The position numbers were made by a program, and so were the translations under genes. This document shows positions 33,049 through 40,235 of a stretch of 40,252 bases of DNA, piece by piece (position 1 is the stretch's first letter; the number at the start of each line of letters is the position of its first letter). This DNA comes from Flavobacteriaceae bacterium (GTDB taxonomy: Bacteria > Bacteroidota > Bacteroidia > Flavobacteriales > Flavobacteriaceae), in assembly GCA_024638225.1 (NCBI GenBank), contig JAHEKR010000005.1, forward strand, positions 1 through 40,252, in the 5' to 3' direction. The notes beneath the pieces were generated by a model, which saw only the letters and a list, made by a program, of their open reading frames with translations, had not been told where the DNA came from and did not search any database.

Positions 33049-33780
33049 ATGAAGACAAATTCAAACGCTGTTATATTTGGAATAGCCATCATTATTTCCT
33101 CTATTTTTTTAGGAAGAGCGTATGTAAATCGGGCAAAAACAAATGGATATATTCAGGTAACCGGATTGGGTGAGCAAAACTTTACCTCCGACTTAATCGT
33201 TTGGGAAGGAGACTTTATGGCCGAGCATTATGATTTAAAACAAGCCTATATCAATCTTGAAAAAGACAAACTTGTGATTAAAAACTACCTCATCGAAAAA
33301 GGGGTAGACGAAAATTTTTTAGTATTTAGCGCTGTAAGTTCAAGGAAGAAAACCAAAAGGAAATATTCGTCAAATGGTGATTTTATTGGGGAGGATTTTG
33401 TGGGTTACGAACTGGCGCAGTACGTACAAATTGAATCAGGTGAGGTTGAGAAAATTGAAAAGATTTCGAGAGAAATTACCGAACTACTCAACCAAGGGGT
33501 AAACTTCTATTCAGAACCACCAAGGTATTACTACACCAAGCTGGCCGATTTAAAAATTGAAATGATATCTAAAGCAACGGAGGATGCGCGCATTAGAGCC
33601 GAAAAAATAGCTGAGTTTTCAAACGGATCTCTTGGAGATTTGCGATCTGCAAAAATGGGTGTGTTTCAAATTACAGGTCAAAACGCCAACGAAAGCTATT
33701 CTTGGGGTGGAACTTTTAACACCAGTTCTCGAGATAAAACAGCTTCCATAACCATGAAGCTGGTGTATAGTGCTGATTAA
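33049..33780 (+). CDS. SIMPL-domain (DUF541) membrane-anchored protein
   Basis: The 243-aa product has an N-terminal membrane anchor (about 6-22, NAVIFGIAIIISSIFLG) followed by a periplasmic SIMPL domain. That domain begins IQVTGLGEQNFTSDLIVWEG, typical of DUF541 (G.G......D.....), and continues to ATEDARIRAEKIAEFSNGSL and the closing TASITMKLVYS. SIMPL proteins form ring-shaped oligomers in some bacteria; their role is not well defined. I use the ATG at 33049; a TTG 24 nt upstream is a poorer start. A TGACTTTG box (33020-33027, one mismatch) precedes it. rnhB follows after 50 bp. Confidence 0.85.
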   Translation: MKTNSNAVIFGIAIIISSIFLGRAYVNRAKTNGYIQVTGLGEQNFTSDLIVWEGDFMAEHYDLKQAYINLEKDKLVIKNYLIEKGVDENFLVFSAVSSRKKTKRKYSSNGDFIGEDFVGYELAQYVQIESGEVEKIEKISREITELLNQGVNFYSEPPRYYYTKLADLKIEMISKATEDARIRAEKIAEFSNGSLGDLRSAKMGVFQITGQNANESYSWGGTFNTSSRDKTASITMKLVYSAD

Positions 33781-33814
33781 TCCTTTATTGGGTATTGCGA
33801 ATCGAGTTGTTTTG

Positions 33815-33822
33815 TACCTTAG
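33815..33822 (+). promoter_or_regulatory. Possible rnhB promoter -7 box (TACCTTAG)
   Basis: One mismatch to TAnnTTTG, 8 nt before the ATG at 33831, with a TTG 17 nt upstream (33795-33797). That TTG is the upstream alternative start, which I therefore reject. Confidence 0.35.
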
Positions 33823-33830
33823 TTGTGTCC

Positions 33831-34424
33831 ATGCAAACACAACTTACCCATACACGCGAATGCGGCACAGATGAAGCAGGTCGAGGATGCTTGGCAGGGC
33901 CAGTAACTGCAGCTGCCGTTGTTCTACCGACCGACTATACCCATCCCCTACTTACGGATTCAAAAAAACTAACCGCCAAACAACGAGGTGCTCTTCGCCA
34001 AGAAATAATTGAAGTTGCACTTGCTTATGGCATCGCCCATGTGTCTAACAACCGTATTGATCAAGTTAATATACTGAATGCCTCGATCGAGGCAATGCAT
34101 TTAGCGATTGATAAAATGAAGCTCGCGCCAGAAACAATTTTAGTAGATGGAAATAAGTTTAAACCCTATAAAAAAATTCCGCACCACTGCATTATTGGTG
34201 GTGACGGAAAGTTTCTAAACATTGCTGCTGCTTCCGTGTTGGCTAAAACAACACGAGACGAGCTCATGCTTGGATATCATCAGCAATATCCACAGTTTGA
34301 TTGGAAAAACAACAAAGGATACCCTACGGCCAAACATCGTGCCGCTATAATGGCATACGGTCCTGTTGACATACACCGTAAAACTTTTGCATTATACCCA
34401 AAACAACTGTCTTTAGATTTATAA
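33831..34424 (+). CDS. rnhB: Ribonuclease HII
   Basis: RNase HII cleaves RNA in RNA-DNA hybrids and starts removal of single ribonucleotides from DNA. The 197-aa product, from ATG at 33831, has GTDEAGRGCLAGPV with D14 and E15, then LVDGNKF with D106 and GGDGKFLNIAAASVLAK with D125, which together make the DEDD metal site. TTRDELM and the NKGYPTAKH segment are typical. The stop TAA is also the first three bases of a -7 box for the next gene. Confidence 0.96.
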   Translation: MQTQLTHTRECGTDEAGRGCLAGPVTAAAVVLPTDYTHPLLTDSKKLTAKQRGALRQEIIEVALAYGIAHVSNNRIDQVNILNASIEAMHLAIDKMKLAPETILVDGNKFKPYKKIPHHCIIGGDGKFLNIAAASVLAKTTRDELMLGYHQQYPQFDWKNNKGYPTAKHRAAIMAYGPVDIHRKTFALYPKQLSLDL

Positions 34425-34429
34425 ATTTG
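34422..34429 (+). promoter_or_regulatory. Lipoprotein-gene promoter -7 box (TAAATTTG) overlapping the rnhB stop
   Basis: Exact TAnnTTTG, starting on the rnhB TAA and ending 4 nt before the next ATG, so the transcript would be leaderless. No -33 TTG is evident. Confidence 0.45.
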
Positions 34430-34433
34430 CACT

Positions 34434-36845
34434 ATGAAACGATTAGTGCTGCTCTTTATAGGTGTGCTTTTTATTGCTTGTCAAGACAAACAAACTTCCC
34501 AAACTTCCATGCTCCAGTTGCTTCCGAGTAATGCACGTGTGGTCATTAAGACTGAAGGGCTGCAGTCGCTAGCATCCTACAAAGACACGCACGCAGCAAG
34601 TGCTGCCCTGCATGATCTTTTTCCTGCTTTTTTTAAATTGCTGGATTCATACCCGCAAAAAACAAGCGGACAGTTGAGTTTTCATTTGGAAGGAAAAGAA
34701 AAATTGAGTCATCTACTTATAAGCCCTGAAAAACCAATCAAAGTAGATTCGTTGGTACTTGACACTCTTTATTACGACAAGACACCGATGTTGCGTTTAT
34801 CAACAGATCCGCCGAGTTATTATGCTTCATGGGACAGCTTACACTTTAGCGCTTCTAGTAAATTGCTACTCGAAAACAGCATACGACTTAAAAAAGCCCC
34901 AAATGTCACAAATCCAACACTAGAACAACTTTACACCAGCGCCACAGAAGCGCATACTGTTTTTGTACATCAAGACATTGCGCCCTTTTTTCAGGACTTA
35001 CTGCAAAACTTCATGGCTATTCCGTGGAAGAAATGGAGCGAATGGACGGCTGTTGTACCAAGCGTAAATGATTCAGGAATATACGCTCGTGCGTATGGGC
35101 TTATGGCTACTAACGGTGGTATGCGTATGTCGCCAATAGCAAACCAAACCTCATCGCTTCAAGAACTAGCCCAATACATCCCGAATAGCGCGCAGCAAGT
35201 ACAGGCTTTTTCTTTAGAGCACAACACTTATAAGCAAGCAGCAAGTCGCTACAGAATCGTCCACAATGAGCCGGAAGTCACTCTTGACTCTTTGTTGATT
35301 GATGCAAAACAAGTGGCGCAGGTAAAAGTAGGTGAAGGATTCTTGGGAGTAATTTCTTCCAGCCTGGACAGTGAGGAGCTAGCTGCGCTACTTGCACGAC
35401 ATGCAAAAGCACAATACAATGATAATGAAATAGTATTGTATGAATTTAAGGTCCAGAAAGAGAATCTTTTCTCGCCTATTTTGGAGAACAAAACATTTAC
35501 GCATGCGGGGCTAAGCAACCAACATATAGTATTGGGTACTTCCAAAACGGATTTAGCTCTGGCGTTTAACGCTTTGAACAAGGAGGATGTTTTGACTACT
35601 TCAACCTCATTTCAAGACTATGTATCAACACTTCCAAAGAGAAGTAGTTTTTGGACATGGACATCTCCAGCATATTTTGAAAATAAGCTTAAAAAGACTG
35701 TGCCGCTGTTAAAAGACCATGCCTTTGGTCCTTTCCGTCAAGCAGATATAGTTGGTGTTGTTGAAGGAGATGTTTTTTATTTTACACTTAGTCTTCAAAA
35801 CCCAACTAAAGGCAGCAATAAGGTGCAAGCGGTTGAGCTTTCGGCAAGCATAAGCTTTGAAAATCCAATTATATGGGGGCCTTATGCTGTCCGGAACCAC
35901 AAAACACAAGCTTTAGAATGGGTCGTGCAGGATGAGGAAAATCAACTTTACTTACTCCAAAACACAGGTGAGATCTTGTGGCAAAAACAACTTGATGGAC
36001 CTATTTTAGGTCCCGTCCAACAAGTAGATTTGTACCGGAACAAGAGGCTGCAGCTTGCCTTTACCACAGATAAAAGTTTCTGGGTACTTGACAGAAATGG
36101 AAACGAAGTGTCGGGCTTTAGGCGTAAAGACATGCGGGCTTCGAGTACTTTTGCGGTATTTGATTACGACAAACAGCGAGATTACCGCATATTACTGTCT
36201 ACAGCAAAGTCATTACGTATGTACGACAGACGCATGCGAAAAGTTAGTGGGTGGCGCAAAACTAAATTAAATGAAGCTTTGGCCTATCCAGCAAAGCACA
36301 TCCGAATTGGCAATAGAGATTATATCGCTTTGGTCTATAATTCAGGCAAAGCAAACTTACTCCACCGATCAGGAAAAGTTCGCATCAAACTCCCTGCTGA
36401 TTTACGACTTTCCCAAGGAATTTATCCATACCAAAACGGTTTTGTTAGCATTGATGATAAAAATCGACTGATTCAGATAAGTACCAATGGAAAAGTTAGC
36501 AAAAATGCACTTCCATTTGAAACCCGTTATGCACTAGCGGCGAATAAAAATACACTTGTGACGCTAACTGAAAATAAAGTAAGCATCAACAACCAACTGG
36601 TAGAACTAGATTTTGGTGTTTACGCGCCACCAAAAATTCAAGTGGTCAACAACAAAACCTATATCTTGGTTTGGGACAACCAATCGGGAAAAACGTATCT
36701 TTTCAATCGGGACGCAGAGCTCCTGGATAGCTTTCCTGTTTCTGGTGAATGGTGGGCTATGCTAGGACAAGGAAGTGCAGGCACAACGGTTTATTTGGCA
36801 ACGCGAAGCAATAAGCAAGAGATCCGTTTTTACCGTATGCCTTAA
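34434..36845 (+). CDS. Large conserved lipoprotein with a C-terminal propeller-like domain
   Basis: The 803-aa product has a lipoprotein signal with lipobox FIAC (C16), so it is probably acylated. Residues up to about 470 form a mixed domain with LPSNARVVIKTEGLQSL at the front, a pattern of the Flavobacteriia 'hypothetical lipoprotein' that follows rnhB. The C-terminal 330 residues consist of repeated strands with GPVQQVDLYRNKRLQLAF, FWVLDRNGNEV, VFDYDKQRDYR and HIRIGNRDYIALV, as in a beta-propeller of WD/PQQ-like blades. No enzymatic motif is visible. It ends in a 4-nt overlap with the convergent lipB stop. Function unknown. Confidence 0.78.
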   Translation: MKRLVLLFIGVLFIACQDKQTSQTSMLQLLPSNARVVIKTEGLQSLASYKDTHAASAALHDLFPAFFKLLDSYPQKTSGQLSFHLEGKEKLSHLLISPEKPIKVDSLVLDTLYYDKTPMLRLSTDPPSYYASWDSLHFSASSKLLLENSIRLKKAPNVTNPTLEQLYTSATEAHTVFVHQDIAPFFQDLLQNFMAIPWKKWSEWTAVVPSVNDSGIYARAYGLMATNGGMRMSPIANQTSSLQELAQYIPNSAQQVQAFSLEHNTYKQAASRYRIVHNEPEVTLDSLLIDAKQVAQVKVGEGFLGVISSSLDSEELAALLARHAKAQYNDNEIVLYEFKVQKENLFSPILENKTFTHAGLSNQHIVLGTSKTDLALAFNALNKEDVLTTSTSFQDYVSTLPKRSSFWTWTSPAYFENKLKKTVPLLKDHAFGPFRQADIVGVVEGDVFYFTLSLQNPTKGSNKVQAVELSASISFENPIIWGPYAVRNHKTQALEWVVQDEENQLYLLQNTGEILWQKQLDGPILGPVQQVDLYRNKRLQLAFTTDKSFWVLDRNGNEVSGFRRKDMRASSTFAVFDYDKQRDYRILLSTAKSLRMYDRRMRKVSGWRKTKLNEALAYPAKHIRIGNRDYIALVYNSGKANLLHRSGKVRIKLPADLRLSQGIYPYQNGFVSIDDKNRLIQISTNGKVSKNALPFETRYALAANKNTLVTLTENKVSINNQLVELDFGVYAPPKIQVVNNKTYILVWDNQSGKTYLFNRDAELLDSFPVSGEWWAMLGQGSAGTTVYLATRSNKQEIRFYRMP

Positions 36846-37546
36846 CTCAGGTTTACATCAAATAATTGGGAAAAATGGTGAGCAATTCGTTTTTGGACAT
36901 CAGCTATATGTACAGCTTTTCCTAATTCTTTTTGCATTGAGGTTACCGCCTTTCCACGAATTCCACATGGAATGATGTAATCAAAATAGCTTAAGTCCGG
37001 GTGTACATTAAGGGCAAATCCGTGCATAGTTACCCATCTACTTGTCCGTATCCCTAAAGCACAAATCTTTCGCGGATTTGCTCCATCGGGATCTATCCAT
37101 ACACCCGTTTCGCCTGCACTACGTGAGGCAACAATCGTGTAATCCTTAAGCGTTCGAATGATGCATTCTTCGAGTAAGCGCAAGTACTTATGAATATCTG
37201 TAAAAAAACAGTCTAAATCCAGTATAGGGTAAGCTACAAGTTGCCCAGGCCCATGATAGGTAATATCGCCACCGCGATTGGTTTGATGGAAAACCACCTC
37301 TTTTTCTTTACGTGTTTTTTCGTCAATCAAAAGGTTTTGTTCATCTCCGCTTTTGCCTAGGGTGTATACATGCGGATGTTCGACAAACAACAAATGGTGT
37401 TCTGTGGGTTGCTGCGCTTCTGGATGGCGACGGTTATGAATCTTTCGATCGATGGTTTGCTGAAAAAGTTCTTGTTGCAATCGGGTTGTAGCATCATAGG
37501 CGGAAAGTCCCAAGTTCCGTAGTTTCACGTTGGGTTTAGGGCGCAT
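36842..37546 (-). CDS. lipB: Octanoyltransferase (lipoyl/octanoyl-ACP:protein transferase)
   Basis: LipB moves octanoyl from acyl carrier protein to lipoyl domains, the substrate that LipA then thiolates. The 234-aa product has RGGDITYHGPGQLVAYPI (91-108), the catalytic lysine K160 in RKICALGIR, and the catalytic cysteine C194 in YIIPCGIRGKAVTSM. Both residues of the Cys/Lys dyad are intact. The start lies inside the YqaE gene, overlapping by 11 nt, so the two are coupled. The other half of the pathway, lipA, is at 12470-13345. Confidence 0.97.
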   Translation of the reverse strand: MRPKPNVKLRNLGLSAYDATTRLQQELFQQTIDRKIHNRRHPEAQQPTEHHLLFVEHPHVYTLGKSGDEQNLLIDEKTRKEKEVVFHQTNRGGDITYHGPGQLVAYPILDLDCFFTDIHKYLRLLEECIIRTLKDYTIVASRSAGETGVWIDPDGANPRKICALGIRTSRWVTMHGFALNVHPDLSYFDYIIPCGIRGKAVTSMQKELGKAVHIADVQKRIAHHFSQLFDVNLS

Positions 37547-37703
37547 AATAATCTGGTCGATTGAGGATAATTAGCGCTCCAATAACACCTGGTACCCAAG
37601 CACATAAGGTCAGCAAAAAAACAATGAGCACAGAACCACATCCACGGTCCAAAACGGCAAGTGGAGGGAATATAATCGCTAATAAGACACGTAGTATACT
37701 CAT
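37536..37703 (-). CDS. YqaE/Pmp3 family small membrane protein
   Basis: This 55-aa gene on the minus strand reads MSILRVLLAIIFPPLAVLD and continues RGCGSVLIVFLLTLCAW to end PDYYAP. It matches the Pmp3/UPF0057 family: two membrane helices joined by the conserved RGCGS turn, and PPLAV in helix one. Yeast Pmp3 affects membrane potential and salt sensitivity; bacterial members are often stress-induced. It overlaps the lipB start by 11 nt (ATGCGCCCTAA). A full promoter precedes it, back to back with that of lysS. Confidence 0.92.
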   Translation of the reverse strand: MSILRVLLAIIFPPLAVLDRGCGSVLIVFLLTLCAWVPGVIGALIILNRPDYYAP

Positions 37704-37711
37704 GGGTTGTT

Positions 37712-37741
37712 CAAAGATACAAATTCGTTCTATCTTGAGAA
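37712..37741 (-). promoter_or_regulatory. yqaE-lipB promoter (TTC-N19-TATCTTTG)
   Basis: Minus strand TTC (37741-37739), a 19-nt spacer and an exact TATCTTTG (37719-37712) end 8 nt before the ATG. The -33 element is 1 bp from that of the opposite lysS promoter. Confidence 0.65.
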
Positions 37742-37764
37742 CTCATACGCATTGGTTATCTTTG
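37735..37764 (+). promoter_or_regulatory. lysS promoter (TTG-N19-TATCTTTG)
   Basis: TTG (37735-37737), a 19-nt spacer and TATCTTTG (37757-37764) form the clearest Bacteroidota promoter of the window, 14 nt before the ATG at 37779. Confidence 0.75.
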
Positions 37765-37778
37765 CTAAACAATAATTG

Positions 37779-39473
37779 ATGATGCACGAATTATCAGAGC
37801 AAGAGCTCGTTCGCAGAGAAAAACGCACAAAACTCCGTAGCCTAGGAATAGACCCTTATCCTGCCGAGGCCTTTACGACTACACACTACAGCAATGAGGC
37901 TGTTGCAAAGTATAAAGAGGGCTTGACAGTTTGTCTCGCTGGGCGACTGATGTCGCGACGCGTACAAGGAAAAGCTAGTTTTGCAGAACTTCAAGATGCC
38001 CATGGACGCATACAGCTTTATTTTAACAGAGATATCCTATGTCCAAGCGAAGACAAAACCATGTACAACGAGGTGTACAAAAAGTTGTTGGATATAGGGG
38101 ATATTATTGGTGTCGAAGGGGTGTTATTTACCACACAAGTGGGTGAAAAAACCATTGAGGTTCATCGTTTGTTTGTATTGAGCAAATCGCTACGTCCGCT
38201 TCCCTTACCCAAGGTAGATGCTGACGGAAAAACCTACGATGCATTTACGGATCCTGAGCTTCGCTACCGACAGCGATATGTCGATTTAATTGTAAACCCA
38301 CAAGTAAAAAAAGCTTTTGTTAAGCGCACCAAAATCACCAATACCATGCGCTCTTTTTTTAATGAGCGTGGCTATTTGGAAGTGGAAACCCCTATCCTTC
38401 AGCCTATTCCTGGCGGTGCAGCAGCGCGACCCTTTGTGACACATCACAACGCACTCAACATTCCGCTTTATCTGCGTATTGCAAATGAATTATACCTCAA
38501 AAGGTTAATCGTTGGCGGATTTGATGGCGTTTACGAATTTGCCAAAGATTTTAGAAATGAAGGCATGGACAAAACGCACAATCCAGAGTTTACTGTTATG
38601 GAGCTGTACGTTGCCTACAAGGATTATCACTGGATGATGGAAACTACAGAGGCCTTACTAGAAGAAGTTGCTGTTGCGACTAATCAGAGTACGGCTGTAC
38701 AAGTAGGCGAGCAAACCATCAATTTTAAAGCCCCCTATCCCAGAGTTCCCATACTTGAGGCTATTGAGCAACACACTGGAATCGATGTGTCTGAAATGGA
38801 TGAAAACGCACTGCGTATAACTGCCAAAAAACTAGGTTTGGAAGTGGACGACACCATGGGTAAAGGAAAATTAATTGATGAACTTTTTGGCGAGTTGTGT
38901 GAGCACCACTACATCCAACCAACTTTTATAACAGACTATCCCAAAGAAATGAGCCCATTGACCAAAGCACACCGAAGCAAGCCGGGCCTTACCGAGCGCT
39001 TTGAGCTAATGGTCAATGGAAAAGAGTTAGCCAATGCGTACTCGGAACTCAACGACCCTGTTGACCAACGAGAGCGCTTTGAAGATCAAATGGCACTTTC
39101 CGAAAAAGGAGACGATGAGGCCATGTTTATTGACCAAGATTTTTTACGTGCGTTAGAGTACGGTATGCCGCCCACGTCAGGAATTGGCATTGGCATCGAC
39201 CGCCTCACCATGCTGTTGACCAACAATAGTTCTATTCAAGAGGTGCTGTTTTTCCCACAGATGCGTCCAGAGAAAAAAGGGCCAATACTCACGGAAGAAG
39301 AACAAGGTATTGTTGATTTGCTTAAAAAAGAAAGCCCCGTTGTACTTGCATCACTCAAGGAACAATCAGGGCTTAGTAACAAAAAGTGGGATAAAGCCAT
39401 AAAAGGGCTTACCAGTAAGTCAGTCGCTCAGGTATCTAAGGACAACGATGTGCTCATTGTAAGCCTTTCTTAG
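37779..39473 (+). CDS. lysS: Lysine--tRNA ligase, class II
   Basis: LysRS charges tRNA-Lys. The product is 564 aa from ATG at 37779 (MMHELSEQE); the next ATG is one codon on, and a TTG just before is less likely. An N-terminal OB-fold anticodon domain (about 50-160) leads to motif 1 (MRSFFNERGYLEVETPILQ), motif 2 (YEFAKDFRNEGMDKTHNPEF) and motif 3 (GIGIGIDRLTMLL). A C-terminal extension of about 60 residues (from about 505, TEEEQGIVDLLKKES through GLSNKKWDKAIKGL) looks like a small winged-helix domain absent from E. coli LysRS. It is divergent from yqaE and overlaps the OmpA-like stop by 4 nt. Confidence 0.96.
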   Translation: MMHELSEQELVRREKRTKLRSLGIDPYPAEAFTTTHYSNEAVAKYKEGLTVCLAGRLMSRRVQGKASFAELQDAHGRIQLYFNRDILCPSEDKTMYNEVYKKLLDIGDIIGVEGVLFTTQVGEKTIEVHRLFVLSKSLRPLPLPKVDADGKTYDAFTDPELRYRQRYVDLIVNPQVKKAFVKRTKITNTMRSFFNERGYLEVETPILQPIPGGAAARPFVTHHNALNIPLYLRIANELYLKRLIVGGFDGVYEFAKDFRNEGMDKTHNPEFTVMELYVAYKDYHWMMETTEALLEEVAVATNQSTAVQVGEQTINFKAPYPRVPILEAIEQHTGIDVSEMDENALRITAKKLGLEVDDTMGKGKLIDELFGELCEHHYIQPTFITDYPKEMSPLTKAHRSKPGLTERFELMVNGKELANAYSELNDPVDQRERFEDQMALSEKGDDEAMFIDQDFLRALEYGMPPTSGIGIGIDRLTMLLTNNSSIQEVLFFPQMRPEKKGPILTEEEQGIVDLLKKESPVVLASLKEQSGLSNKKWDKAIKGLTSKSVAQVSKDNDVLIVSLS

Positions 39474-40015
39474 AAGAATTTAAATTCGGTTCTTCTGTTT
39501 TTGGCGTGCTTTTTTTCGCTGCAATCAACACCATCTTTACAGTCGTTAAGCAGTCGTGATTCTCCGTAGCCAACAGCAATCATTCGAGAAGTCTTTATTC
39601 CTTTTTGGTTTAGGTATTCTACTACAGACTTGGAACGTCGCTCAGAAAGATTTTGGTTTGTTGCGCTACTTCCCCTAGCGTCTGTGTGTGAGCCAACCTC
39701 AACAATTGCATCTGGATTTTGTTTTAAGCGAGAAAGAATGTGCTTGTCCAATATAGATTTCGATTTTGCTGTAAGTCGCGCACTACCCAACTCATAATGT
39801 ATGGGTAAAATAATCGCATCCTTGGGAAGGGTACAGGGCACCTCACGCCAAGCGGTCATGCCTCCTTTTTTGGTCAGGACTCTTTTCTCGACGGTAGTAT
39901 AGGTGGCAGGCACCTGAACTTCTCGGGTAGCTTCGTCTTTGACAAGGACACGGCGCTCCACAATATCACGAACAGCAGGAATAAGGGTTTCTTCAGTTCG
40001 GGCTGGAGTGACCAT
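39470..40015 (-). CDS. OmpA-family protein with N-terminal repeats; 5' end uncertain, possibly frameshifted
   Basis: The C-terminal 110 residues are an OmpA peptidoglycan-binding domain (IHYELGSARLTAKSKSILD, SHTDARGSSATNQNLSERRS, VGYGESR, then CKDGVDCSEKKH and NRRTEFKFF). Before it run short repeats like VERRVLVKDEATREVQVPAT and YTTVEKRVLTKKGG. The first in-frame ATG is at 40015, in the middle of a repeat. The same open frame continues to 40213 and clearly encodes more of the protein (KYKLVKREVMVTPA, KKSCVSPKVFYYKEDPPV). It contains no ATG, GTG or TTG and no signal peptide. A frameshift near the T7 run (40157-40163) is one explanation. So the true start is unresolved and the gene may be broken. 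Confidence 0.75.
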   Translation of the reverse strand: MVTPARTEETLIPAVRDIVERRVLVKDEATREVQVPATYTTVEKRVLTKKGGMTAWREVPCTLPKDAIILPIHYELGSARLTAKSKSILDKHILSRLKQNPDAIVEVGSHTDARGSSATNQNLSERRSKSVVEYLNQKGIKTSRMIAVGYGESRLLNDCKDGVDCSEKKHAKNRRTEFKFF

Positions 40016-40224
40016 GACTTCTCTTTTTACAAGCTTGTACTTTCCTCCTTTTTGCTTTGTCGTACTATTAGCGGCAGCAACAAGTTTTTTTACAGGAATT
40101 TGTCGAAAAACAGGTGGATCCTCTTTATAATAAAAAACTTTTGGACTTACACATGATTTTTTTGCAAAATGATTTGAAGGACTTGCTTGGAAATTGCGTG
40201 TTTTATTAGCACATTAGCAAAATT

Positions 40225-40232
40225 CAAAACTA
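40225..40232 (-). promoter_or_regulatory. Candidate -7 box for the OmpA-like gene (TAGTTTTG)
   Basis: Exact TAnnTTTG on the minus strand near the window edge. It indicates that transcription of the OmpA-like gene begins around 40218-40221, far upstream of the ATG at 40015. The -33 region is at or beyond the edge. Confidence 0.45.
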
Positions 40233-40235
40233 ATT

